Origin: an uncultured Oscillospiraceae bacterium
GTDB taxonomy: Bacteria; Bacillota; Clostridia; Oscillospirales; Oscillospiraceae
Length of the DNA: 5,109 nt
Assembly (NCBI GenBank): GCA_905233785.1
Contig: CAJOCV010000024.1
Coordinates: 1 to 5,109, forward strand
Reading direction: 5' to 3'
Shown: positions 1-5,014 of the stretch, one piece after another
Position numbering within the stretch: position 1 is the first letter of the stretch
Layout of the letters: the number at the start of each line of letters is the position of its first letter
Translations under genes and position numbers: made by a program
The notes under the pieces: generated by a model
What the model saw: only the letters and a program-made list of their open reading frames with translations
Told to the model about the DNA's origin: nothing
The model's database searches: none

Positions 1-1
1 G

Positions 2-421
2 ATCGGAGCACGCCCGGACAAAACGGACGAGCCCATCGACTCGGTTGAAAGCAAACAGCCGGTCGATCCCTTTGACCTGAATAAGGGCTTTGAAACGCTG
101 ACCTTGTTTTTCTATGACAACTTCGACGACATCATCCCCGCCGATTTGACCGTGGATGACTTCTGCGCGCGGCTGGCCGAGTACTGGGGCTTTAACGGCT
201 ATCGGATCGCCGACACAGTGGACGAACTCTGGTACGATGTGCACTGGGAGGCCATTGACGGCTCGACCCGACTGCTGGATCTGCCCAAGTTCACCTCAAC
301 GCAGTACTATCTCACGGTATTCTTCGACGGGGATCAGTCCGGAGCCCCGATGTATATCGAATTGGATAACTTCCCGGGACAATCCAATATAGTTCTTGGC
401 AACCACCATCCCGTAGGCTGA
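2..421 (+). CDS. C-terminal part of an unrecognised protein (5' end outside window)
   Basis: The reading frame is open from the first complete codon (position 2) to a TGA at 419-421, giving 139 residues. A TTG at 104 could be read as a start, but the frame continues upstream with protein-like sequence and no ribosome binding site precedes 104, so this is a gene cut by the window edge. The visible part is acidic and aromatic-rich (for example LFFYDNFDDIIPADLTVDD, then AEYWGFNGYRI), with no cysteine cluster, membrane segment or catalytic motif that I recognise. It begins with a hydrophilic D/E/K/P-rich stretch that could be a linker after a membrane anchor or an upstream domain. A small C-terminal alpha/beta domain is plausible. 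A strong terminator follows 22 bp after the stop, so it ends its own transcription unit. Function unknown; confidence applies to the gene being real. Confidence 0.72.
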   Translation: MGARPDKTDEPIDSVESKQPVDPFDLNKGFETLTLFFYDNFDDIIPADLTVDDFCARLAEYWGFNGYRIADTVDELWYDVHWEAIDGSTRLLDLPKFTSTQYYLTVFFDGDQSGAPMYIELDNFPGQSNIVLGNHHPVG

Positions 422-443
422 AAAGCACCAATCTATACGCGAT

Positions 444-484
444 AAGCCCGCCGCTCATAATACGGAGCGGCGGGCTTCTTTTTG
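444..484 (+). terminator. Intrinsic terminator after the first gene
   Basis: A perfect 13-bp stem (444-456 pairs with 465-477; core GCCCGCCGCTC) has an 8-nt AT-rich loop and is followed by a T-rich tract TTCTTTTT. It sits directly after the TGA at 421 and before the promoter region of the sigma operon, so it insulates the two units. Confidence 0.93.
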
Positions 485-492
485 AACCTATA

Positions 493-501
493 TGCTATAA
501 T
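493..501 (+). promoter_or_regulatory. Extended -10 promoter element (TGCTATAAT)
   Basis: TGC followed by a perfect TATAAT (496-501) makes an extended -10 box of the housekeeping sigma type. No good -35 hexamer lies 16-18 bp upstream, because that space is occupied by the terminator stem and T-tract. The same word with the same downstream bases (TGCTATAATGAT) recurs at 4303-4314 after the second terminator. It could give basal transcription of the sigma operon from about position 508. Confidence 0.55.
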
Positions 502-522
502 GATGAAATAACAGCTTTTTCC

Positions 523-550
523 TGTAACCTGTCGAAATGCTTTCCGTCTA
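523..550 (+). promoter_or_regulatory. Putative ECF-sigma promoter (TGTAAC-N16-CGTCTA)
   Basis: TGTAAC at 523-528 and CGTCTA at 545-550 are separated by 16 bp. This matches the general form of Firmicutes ECF promoters: an AAC motif in the -35 element and CGTC/CGTA in the -10, as in Bacillus subtilis SigW, SigM and SigX. A start site would fall near 556-558, leaving a leader of about 30 nt before the ATG at 586. Its position directly upstream of an ECF sigma gene suggests autoregulation, which is common for this class. The match is seen in sequence; recognition by this particular sigma factor is inferred. Confidence 0.7.
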
Positions 551-571
551 TAGGGATGAGAGCTCTTAACC

Positions 572-578
572 AAGGAGG
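572..578 (+). promoter_or_regulatory. Ribosome binding site that fixes the sigma gene start
   Basis: AAGGAGG lies 7 nt before the ATG at 586. An in-frame ATG exists at 556, but it has no Shine-Dalgarno sequence and lies at or before the predicted transcription start of the ECF-type promoter, so 586 is the start. Confidence 0.92.
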
Positions 579-585
579 TTTTCCC

Positions 586-1143
586 ATGGAAGACACTGCG
601 ATCATTGATCTGTACTGGCAGCGCTCGGATCAGGCCATAGCCGAGACGGACCGCAAGTACGGCAGATACTGCCGCCGGATCGCTCTGAATATCTGCCCCG
701 ACGAGGAAGATGCGGAGGAATGCGTGAACGACACCTGGTTTCACGCATGGACCCGGATGCCTGACGAACGTCCTGCGATCCTCTCCGGCTTTCTGGGGAC
801 GATCACCCGACATCTGGCGTTGGATCGCTACCGGGCGAAGCACAGTCTCAAGCGCGGCGGCGGTGAGGTCCCTCTGGCGCTGGACGAGCTGCGTGATTGT
901 GTGCCGGGGCCGTCAGATCCGGAGCATGAGATGGAAGTCAGAGAACTGGAAGCGGCCATCGACCGTTTTGTCAACGCGCTGCCCGAGACGGATCAGGTCA
1001 TTTTCCTCTCGCGCTACTGGTTCCTCGCATCGGTGGCCGAGATTGCCAGAAAGAGCGGCTGCACCCAGAGCAAGGTGAAGACCACCCTGTTTCGCCTGCG
1101 GAAAAAGCTGCGCATCTATTTACAGGAGGAAGGATTATGTTAG
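586..1143 (+). CDS. ECF-type RNA polymerase sigma factor
   Basis: The product has 185 residues, a normal length for an extracytoplasmic-function sigma factor. Such a factor directs RNA polymerase to a small regulon and is usually held inactive by a membrane anti-sigma factor. Region 2 covers about residues 8-85, with the acidic helix EEDAEECVNDTWFHAW (40-55) as region 2.2 and GTITRHLALDRYR (71-83) as regions 2.3-2.4 that read and melt the -10 element. A linker (about 86-125) leads to region 4 (about 128-180), where LPETDQVIFLSRYW and the helix-turn-helix VAEIARKSGCTQSKVKTTLFRLRKKL would contact the -35 element. The start is chosen by the AAGGAGG at 572-578. The stop TAG overlaps the next gene by 7 nt (ATGTTAG), indicating translational coupling. 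An ECF-type promoter at 523-550 suggests autoregulation. The family is clear; the regulon and inducing signal are unknown. Confidence 0.95.
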   Translation: MEDTAIIDLYWQRSDQAIAETDRKYGRYCRRIALNICPDEEDAEECVNDTWFHAWTRMPDERPAILSGFLGTITRHLALDRYRAKHSLKRGGGEVPLALDELRDCVPGPSDPEHEMEVRELEAAIDRFVNALPETDQVIFLSRYWFLASVAEIARKSGCTQSKVKTTLFRLRKKLRIYLQEEGLC

Positions 1144-2012
1144 AACCTTTTGGACTATTAAAAGCCATCGGGGGCGTCCGGGCAGAAAATGTCCGGAAAG
1201 CGGAGCGCTTCCTTGGATACGGGGAGGAAAGTGCGAAGCCCCGCCGTGTACGCCGCAGAATTGGAAGCACACTGCTGATTGCGGCGGTGCTGATCTCCCT
1301 CTTTACCATCACAGCCTATGCATTCGGTCTCTTCCGGGTAGAGCCTTCGGAGCTCACCAAAGAAAACGCCGAGGATCAAATGTGGATCTTTACAGACAGC
1401 GAAGGGAATGAAATGCGCTGGGGCGACCACTGCGAGCACGGCTTCAGTTTTTATTTCAGCGGCGAAGAGACGCCCCGCCGAGTGGTATTTCGTCCTGGCT
1501 GGCTGCCTCAGGAACCCACCTTCTGGTTCCCGGGCGTGGATATCGACAAGGGCAGCCCGGTATGGGACGGCGAAAACGTTGGATGGATGGAATATCTGCT
1601 GGATGAACGGCAGAAGGAAACGAACTTTTTCCCGGAACCCGGGATCCACGACGTGGGCATTCCGTACCTGGTGACGATCAACTACGCCTTCAAGGATCAT
1701 TACCTGGTATTTAACGGCGCCTGCGATATCGTCAAGCATGAGAACTGGGATCAATTTGAGGTCTACGAACTGACCTGCGAGAAGGAGATTCACCTCCGTC
1801 CGGGCGTCACTGACAGGGAAGATGTGATTAGCCGGGAAAACTATGTGCTGCTCTTCTCTTTGGACGAGGGCTATATGATCAACGTGGGCGGCACCTCTGA
1901 TCTCGAGACGCTGGAGCACATCGCGCGGGAGTTGGAAATCCGCACGACCGACAAGCCGCTGCAGTTTGCGCCGGGCAGCATGGTGCAGCAGATCAACATT
2001 GAACTGGGGTAA
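1137..2012 (+). CDS. Single-pass membrane protein, probable anti-sigma factor (DUF4367-like ectodomain)
   Basis: The protein has 291 residues. The short cytoplasmic N-terminus (1-42) contains LLKAIGGVRAENVRKAERFL, a helical segment of the kind found at the start of membrane proteins paired with ECF sigma factors in Clostridia. The basic stretch KPRRVRRR (34-41) precedes one membrane helix (about 43-64), predicting N-in/C-out topology. The rest (66-291) is extracytoplasmic: VVFRPGWLP (116-124) and the C-terminal ENYVLLFSLDEGYMINVGG (234-252) resemble DUF4367-type domains by eye. There is no zinc-binding HxxxCxxC motif, so it is not a ZAS-type anti-sigma factor. The start has an excellent ribosome binding site (AGGAGGAAGG, 1124-1133) inside the sigma gene, and the two genes overlap by 7 nt. 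I infer that it sequesters the sigma factor at the membrane and responds to an extracellular cue. The anti-sigma role rests on context and topology; the domain name is tentative. Confidence 0.82.
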   Translation: MLEPFGLLKAIGGVRAENVRKAERFLGYGEESAKPRRVRRRIGSTLLIAAVLISLFTITAYAFGLFRVEPSELTKENAEDQMWIFTDSEGNEMRWGDHCEHGFSFYFSGEETPRRVVFRPGWLPQEPTFWFPGVDIDKGSPVWDGENVGWMEYLLDERQKETNFFPEPGIHDVGIPYLVTINYAFKDHYLVFNGACDIVKHENWDQFEVYELTCEKEIHLRPGVTDREDVISRENYVLLFSLDEGYMINVGGTSDLETLEHIARELEIRTTDKPLQFAPGSMVQQINIELG

Positions 2013-2016
2013 AAAG

Positions 2017-4245
2017 ATGACGAGAATCAGAAAAATTCTGCCCCTTCTGCTTGCTCTTCTTCTGCTCTGCGCCTGTGGAAAAAAGGAAAGCGAGGAGCAG
2101 CCGGAGCAATTTGTGATCGGCCGGCCGCAGGTCTCATCCCAGACCGAGCCGGGCTATGTGACGACAGAGCTTCCCATGCCGGAGGGCTATCAGGATTTCG
2201 GCGGCCTGCAGAGCTGCGGCAACAGCCTGGTTCTCCATGCCCAGACGCAAGACGGCGCCTTTGCCGTCCTTTGCTATGACACACTGAACGGTGCATGGAA
2301 AAGCTGGACGATCAACACAGGTGAGGCGAAATGCCCGCGAATCGAAGCCTTCTCCGCGGCGGACGGTGTTGTTTGGATACGGCTGATGGAGGGCTATTCC
2401 GACGAGGAAGTGATCCGCCGCGTTTTCTCCCGTAAGCTGAACTATTACTTGGTCGTACTGGACACGCAGACAGATGCGCAGACCTGCACCCGCATCGACT
2501 TCTGGCGCAACGGGAATACCGATGATCCCTATCTGACCGGGCTTGTCGCGCTGGACAAGGAGCGCGCGATCCTGAATGATGATGAGACGGTGCGACTTAT
2601 AAGTCCCGACGCGCAGATCCTCGGCAAGCTTGATCTGCCGCTTATGGGCTTTACCGAGCGCGTGTGGATCGGCGACACGCCGTATCTGTCCACCAATGAC
2701 GGGTATTGCGCTTTTGACCCGGATACGCTCCAGTGCGGCGAGCCGCTGGAAGAGCTACTGTGGAGCCCGGTGTACAACAGTCAGAAGGGCCGCATCCTGG
2801 TCACAAAGGAGCGGATGCTGCAGGAATACGACCCGGAAAGCGGCAGCATGAGCCCGGTGTTCAACTGGATGGACGTAGCCCTCAGTTATGCGAGTCTGGA
2901 GGGCTACAGCGCCTTCTATGGGCTGGAAAACGCCAACGGAGACCTGTTTTACCTGGCAAACGGCAAGCTCACAAAAGTCAGCCCCGGCATGGTGCCGGTG
3001 AAGAAGACGCTGACGCTGGGCTGCTTTGCCGATGCCACAGCCAGCGGCTATGAGTACAGCGACACAGACTACACCTGCCCGGAGCGTCTGCTGGACGCGA
3101 TCATGCGCTTCAACCAGACCGACCCCGAATACCGCATCGTCCTCAAGCCCATGGTCTGGCATGACGAGGGAGAGCGAAGCAAACTGATGATCCAGCTTGC
3201 AACCGACAGCAACATCGACGTGCTGGACACAAGTCTCCTTCCGCAAGGCGCGGTGGATCGGCAGCTTTTGGTGGATCTGCTGCCCTATATAGACGCTGAC
3301 CCGGATATCAGCCGGGAGGACTTTATCCCGAGCCTCTTTGCATCCCTCACCGAGAGAGGCGGCCTGTATGAGTATGCAGACCGGTTTACGATGCTGACCA
3401 TGCTGGTGGCAGACCACGAAGGCGTTAGCCGGGAGGATTGGACGACTGACCGGGCGATGGGCCTCCTTTCCCGGGAAGACAGCGCACCCTATCTGACGCA
3501 GGAGGAAATGATTCTCCTGTTTTCCTGGGCTGCGACCGCGGAATTCATGGACAGAGCAAACGGCACTTGCAGCTTCGACAGCCCGACCTTTGTCGGCTGG
3601 CTGGAGCTGATGAAGCACATCCCGCTCAGTTCACCGGAAGGAGCCTCCTCCAGCCCCGGCTGCGACTGGTTGATCTCCTATGATTTCGCAAGTGAAGCCG
3701 GTTACGGGCCGCGCATGACTTTTCAGGATGAGGCAGTGGCAGTCGGCTTCCCCGGCTCTGCGGGAACCGGCGCTTACTTTATGAAGCTGCTGCCGGCGGA
3801 TGGACTGGGCCATACCGGACAGCTCAAGCTGGGCGACGGCTTTCTTTGGACAGGAGGCTGCAATACGAGCCTTGGCGTGATGGCCTCCAGCGAAAGCAAA
3901 GACGGCGCCTGGCGCTTTGTCAAGACCTTTATGCAAGGCGAGACGGAACCGACGCTCAACGACGGCATTCCAGTTTTACGTGCTGTCTTCGAGCAGGCGG
4001 TGGAGAACAGTATGCACCGGCAGCAGAGCAACGTCAGCGACTATGCCTCCTTCAACGAGAAGGACGCCGCTGTGATGCGGGAGTTGGTCTACGGGACGGA
4101 TCGCCTGGTGATCCGGGACGATGTGGTCATGGACACGCTGAAAACCGAGATCAACGCCTTCCTTGCCGGGAAAGAAAGCGCAGAGGAAGCGGCAAGGCTG
4201 ATTCAGAGCAAACTGAGTCTCTACATGGCTGAACACTACGGCTGA
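2017..4245 (+). CDS. Lipoprotein with beta-rich N-terminal region and family 1 solute-binding-like C-terminal region
   Basis: The product has 742 residues. The start at 2017 is preferred over an in-frame ATG at 1966 because it opens a clean lipoprotein signal: MTRIRK, a leucine-rich core and the lipobox LCAC with the lipidated Cys20, followed by a charged, Glu-rich linker. A GGGG at 2006-2009, overlapping the previous gene's end, is the likely ribosome binding site; the gap to the upstream stop is 4 nt. Residues about 45-325 hold repeated short segments such as GVVWIRL, YLVVLDTQT, YCAFDPDTLQ, MLQEYDPESG and LFYLANGKLTKV, which look like propeller-type beta blades. From about 355 it resembles family 1 extracellular solute-binding proteins: LLDAIMRFNQTDPEYRIVLKP, KLMIQLATDSNIDVLD, then GFPGSAGTGAYFMK and LGVMASSESKDGAWRFVKTFM. 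It should be anchored outside the membrane. No ABC permease or ATPase is nearby, so a sensory role in the sigma/anti-sigma circuit is as likely as nutrient uptake. Domain boundaries are estimated by eye. Confidence 0.88.
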   Translation: MTRIRKILPLLLALLLLCACGKKESEEQPEQFVIGRPQVSSQTEPGYVTTELPMPEGYQDFGGLQSCGNSLVLHAQTQDGAFAVLCYDTLNGAWKSWTINTGEAKCPRIEAFSAADGVVWIRLMEGYSDEEVIRRVFSRKLNYYLVVLDTQTDAQTCTRIDFWRNGNTDDPYLTGLVALDKERAILNDDETVRLISPDAQILGKLDLPLMGFTERVWIGDTPYLSTNDGYCAFDPDTLQCGEPLEELLWSPVYNSQKGRILVTKERMLQEYDPESGSMSPVFNWMDVALSYASLEGYSAFYGLENANGDLFYLANGKLTKVSPGMVPVKKTLTLGCFADATASGYEYSDTDYTCPERLLDAIMRFNQTDPEYRIVLKPMVWHDEGERSKLMIQLATDSNIDVLDTSLLPQGAVDRQLLVDLLPYIDADPDISREDFIPSLFASLTERGGLYEYADRFTMLTMLVADHEGVSREDWTTDRAMGLLSREDSAPYLTQEEMILLFSWAATAEFMDRANGTCSFDSPTFVGWLELMKHIPLSSPEGASSSPGCDWLISYDFASEAGYGPRMTFQDEAVAVGFPGSAGTGAYFMKLLPADGLGHTGQLKLGDGFLWTGGCNTSLGVMASSESKDGAWRFVKTFMQGETEPTLNDGIPVLRAVFEQAVENSMHRQQSNVSDYASFNEKDAAVMRELVYGTDRLVIRDDVVMDTLKTEINAFLAGKESAEEAARLIQSKLSLYMAEHYG

Positions 4246-4258
4246 AGACAATAGGAGC

Positions 4259-4293
4259 AAAGCAGAGCCTGTTACAACGGGCTCTGCTTTTTT
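4259..4293 (+). terminator. Intrinsic terminator of the sigma operon
   Basis: The arms 4261-4269 (AGCAGAGCC) and 4280-4288 (GGCTCTGCT) pair perfectly. The stem extends inward by a T-G wobble and a G-C pair to a 6-nt loop, and outward by A-T pairs, with six T residues at 4288-4293. It lies 13 bp after the lipoprotein stop codon and closes the three-gene operon. Confidence 0.93.
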
Positions 4294-4302
4294 GCGTTCC
4301 TG

Positions 4303-4311
4303 TGCTATAAT
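4303..4311 (+). promoter_or_regulatory. Extended -10 box (TGCTATAAT) at the left edge of the hairpin element
   Basis: TGC plus a perfect TATAAT (4306-4311) follows the terminator by about 10 bp, the same arrangement as at 493-501. No convincing -35 hexamer is present. A transcript starting here would run through the entire hairpin array before reaching the gene at 4540. The box overlaps the left terminal inverted repeat, so it may belong to the element, to the target site, or to both. Confidence 0.45.
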
Positions 4312-4329
4312 GATCATCGAATGGCGAAA
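4307..4329 (+). repeat. Left terminal inverted repeat of the hairpin element
   Basis: This 23-nt repeat reads ATAATGAT, then CATCGA, then ATGGCGAAA. It pairs with 4488-4510 with mismatches only at its 9th, 12th and 14th positions. Its first bases overlap the TATAAT box at 4306-4311. Confidence 0.75.
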
Positions 4330-4401
4330 TCAATCGAGGATTCGATTGATTTCGCTGCCAAACGACAAGTTTGGCAGCGAATGATTCTCAAAATCATTCG
4401 C
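4324..4401. repeat. Left hairpin trio with shared arms (H1-H3)
   Basis: H1 is a perfect 14-bp stem (4324-4337 with 4342-4355, loop GGAT). H2 is a perfect 13-bp stem (4351-4363 with 4369-4381, loop GACAA). H3 is a perfect 10-bp stem (4377-4386 with 4392-4401, loop CTCAA). The right arm of H1 overlaps the left arm of H2 by 5 nt (TTCGC), and the right arm of H2 overlaps the left arm of H3 by 5 nt (GCGAA). Neighbours therefore compete for the same bases, and the GCGAA/TTCGC boundary word alternates in orientation. Confidence 0.9.
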
Positions 4402-4404
4402 CCG

Positions 4405-4424
4405 ATGCTCATTGCAATGAGTAT
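4405..4424. repeat. Central palindrome (H4)
   Basis: CTCATTGCAATGAG (4408-4421) is a perfect 14-nt palindrome. As a hairpin it extends to 8 bp (4405-4412 with 4417-4424, one G-T wobble) around a TGCA loop. It lies within about 6 bp of the midpoint of the element. Confidence 0.85.
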
Positions 4425-4427
4425 ATG

Positions 4428-4494
4428 GCAAAACAGCCATGCTGTTTTGCTGCGCAGCAAAGCTGCGCGGCGAAAAGCTTTTTGGCTTTTCGCC
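4428..4494. repeat. Right hairpin trio (H5-H7)
   Basis: H5 is a perfect 10-bp stem (4428-4437 with 4441-4450, loop CAT). H6 is GCGCAGC-AAA-GCTGCGC (4452-4468), extendable to 9 bp with one wobble; an alternative 16-nt palindrome at 4446-4461 competes with it. H7 is a perfect 10-bp stem (4469-4478 with 4485-4494, 6-nt T-rich loop). The outer pairs of H6 overlap H5 and H7 by one or two bases. Confidence 0.88.
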
Positions 4495-4510
4495 ATCCTA
4501 TAATCATTAT
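4488..4510 (-). repeat. Right terminal inverted repeat of the hairpin element
   Basis: This is the inverted partner of 4307-4329 (20 of 23 matches). On the plus strand it reads TTTCGCCAT, CCTATA, ATCATTAT, and it contains the second TATAAT box at 4499-4504. Confidence 0.75.
4499..4504 (+). promoter_or_regulatory. Possible -10 box (TATAAT) for the downstream membrane protein gene
   Basis: A perfect TATAAT lies 35 bp before the ATG at 4540, inside the right inverted repeat. The upstream T-rich H7 sequence offers only weak -35 candidates, and there is no TGn extension. If active, it would produce a short leader that bypasses the hairpin array. Confidence 0.35.
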
Positions 4511-4539
4511 GAGCAAGCTGTGAAAAAAGAGGAGTAAAC

Positions 4540-5014
4540 ATGAAAAAGAAGTGGAATCGTGAAAACCTGACGCTGGCGCTGTGCATCGCGCTGTTTCCGC
4601 CGATCTGGGCCGTGCTCTCGCCCCACTTCGGCGTGGAGGTCGGAGCCGTCGCGCTGATCTGCGCAGGCGTATACGCCGCGGCGGGCAACCAGACAAAGCT
4701 GGCTGTGCCGATGTCCCTGGGCGGTTGCGGCTCTTTGGATGATGGAGCTGCTGCCCTTCGGGCAGAGCGCTTCGGTGTTCCTTACCCTGTTTTTGATGGG
4801 CGGGCTCGCGGTGCTCATCTCCTCGCTCCTGCCGAAGGTCTTTTACTGCCCCGCCTGGCTCTGCGGCTGGGCCATCGGCCTGACCGTCATGGGGCCGATG
4901 GAGATCAAGCTCCTCGGCAGCATGCCGCTGCAGATCGGCGCGGCGATGCTGGCGGGCGTGTGGTACGTGGGCGTCGCGGTGGAGTGGATCCATCAGAAGC
5001 TGTGCGGGAAGTAA
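4540..5014 (+). pseudogene. Small multi-pass membrane protein, apparently frameshifted (DUF1097-like, tentative)
   Basis: The ATG at 4540 follows AGAGGAG (4528-4534) by 5 nt. The start frame encodes MKKKWNRENLTLALCIALFP and continues as a hydrophobic membrane protein to about residue 58 (KLAVPMS). After this it turns into Arg/Ala/Gly/Asp/His-rich out-of-frame sequence that stays open to the window end. The next frame (+1) takes over with WAVAALWMMELLPFG and more hydrophobic segments, ending in EWIHQKLCGK and a TAA at 5012-5014. Removing one base in CCC (4715-4717) or GGG (4719-4721) restores a 157-residue protein with about five or six membrane segments (roughly 10-28, 32-48, 54-73, 76-97, 102-120, 128-150). 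The fold is reminiscent of DUF1097 inner-membrane proteins, but that is a weak impression. The change may be a sequencing error, a true mutation, or, less likely, programmed frameshifting. Function unknown. Confidence 0.72.

Larger units (their letters stand above)
4307..4510. mobile_element. MITE-like palindromic element: terminal inverted repeats enclosing seven hairpins
   Basis: About 204 bp lies between a terminator and the next gene. The ends 4307-4329 and 4488-4510 are inverted repeats matching at 20 of 23 positions; the inner nine bases (ATGGCGAAA / TTTCGCCAT) and outer eight (ATAATGAT / ATCATTAT) are identical. Nearly all the interior is palindromic: seven successive hairpins, with a 14-bp perfect palindrome near the centre. 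The ends also carry a direct-repeat-like pair, TATAATGATCAT (4306-4317) and TATAATCATTAT (4499-4510), matching at 10 of 12. There is no room for a transposase, so mobility would have to be supplied in trans. It could instead be a structured RNA leader or an extragenic palindromic repeat amplified by another route. The structure is seen directly; the mobile nature is inferred and needs other copies to confirm. Confidence 0.62.

Noticed and set aside
433..843. Minus-strand open frame of 136 codons across the terminator, promoter region and start of the sigma gene
   Set aside because: It runs antisense through a strong terminator and a clear sigma factor gene, and its composition is typical of a shadow frame.
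1158..1919. Long minus-strand open frame (253 codons) opposite the anti-sigma gene
   Set aside because: It lies wholly inside a well-supported plus-strand gene and has no domain I recognise; GC-rich DNA commonly leaves the antisense frame open.
2755..3618. Minus-strand open frame of 287 codons opposite the lipoprotein gene
   Set aside because: It is antisense to a continuous lipoprotein frame with recognisable solute-binding features, and it looks like a shadow frame.
4254..4276. Minus-strand ECF -35 motif (TGTAAC, complement of 4271-4276)
   Set aside because: No CGTC/CGTA lies at the required spacing, and the bases are explained as the loop and inner stem of the terminator.
4324..4494. CRISPR array
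   Set aside because: The repeated units are inverted hairpins of different sequence, with no constant direct repeat and no regular spacers.
4307..4510. Integron attC-like site or phage attachment site
   Set aside because: A single attC site is one imperfect long hairpin with conserved core bases; this has seven separate stems, and no integrase or gene cassette is visible.
4409..4993. Minus-strand open frame of 194 codons across the element and the membrane protein gene
   Set aside because: Its sequence is Arg/Pro/His-rich and typical of antisense translation, and it crosses both the hairpin array and the hydrophobic plus-strand gene.
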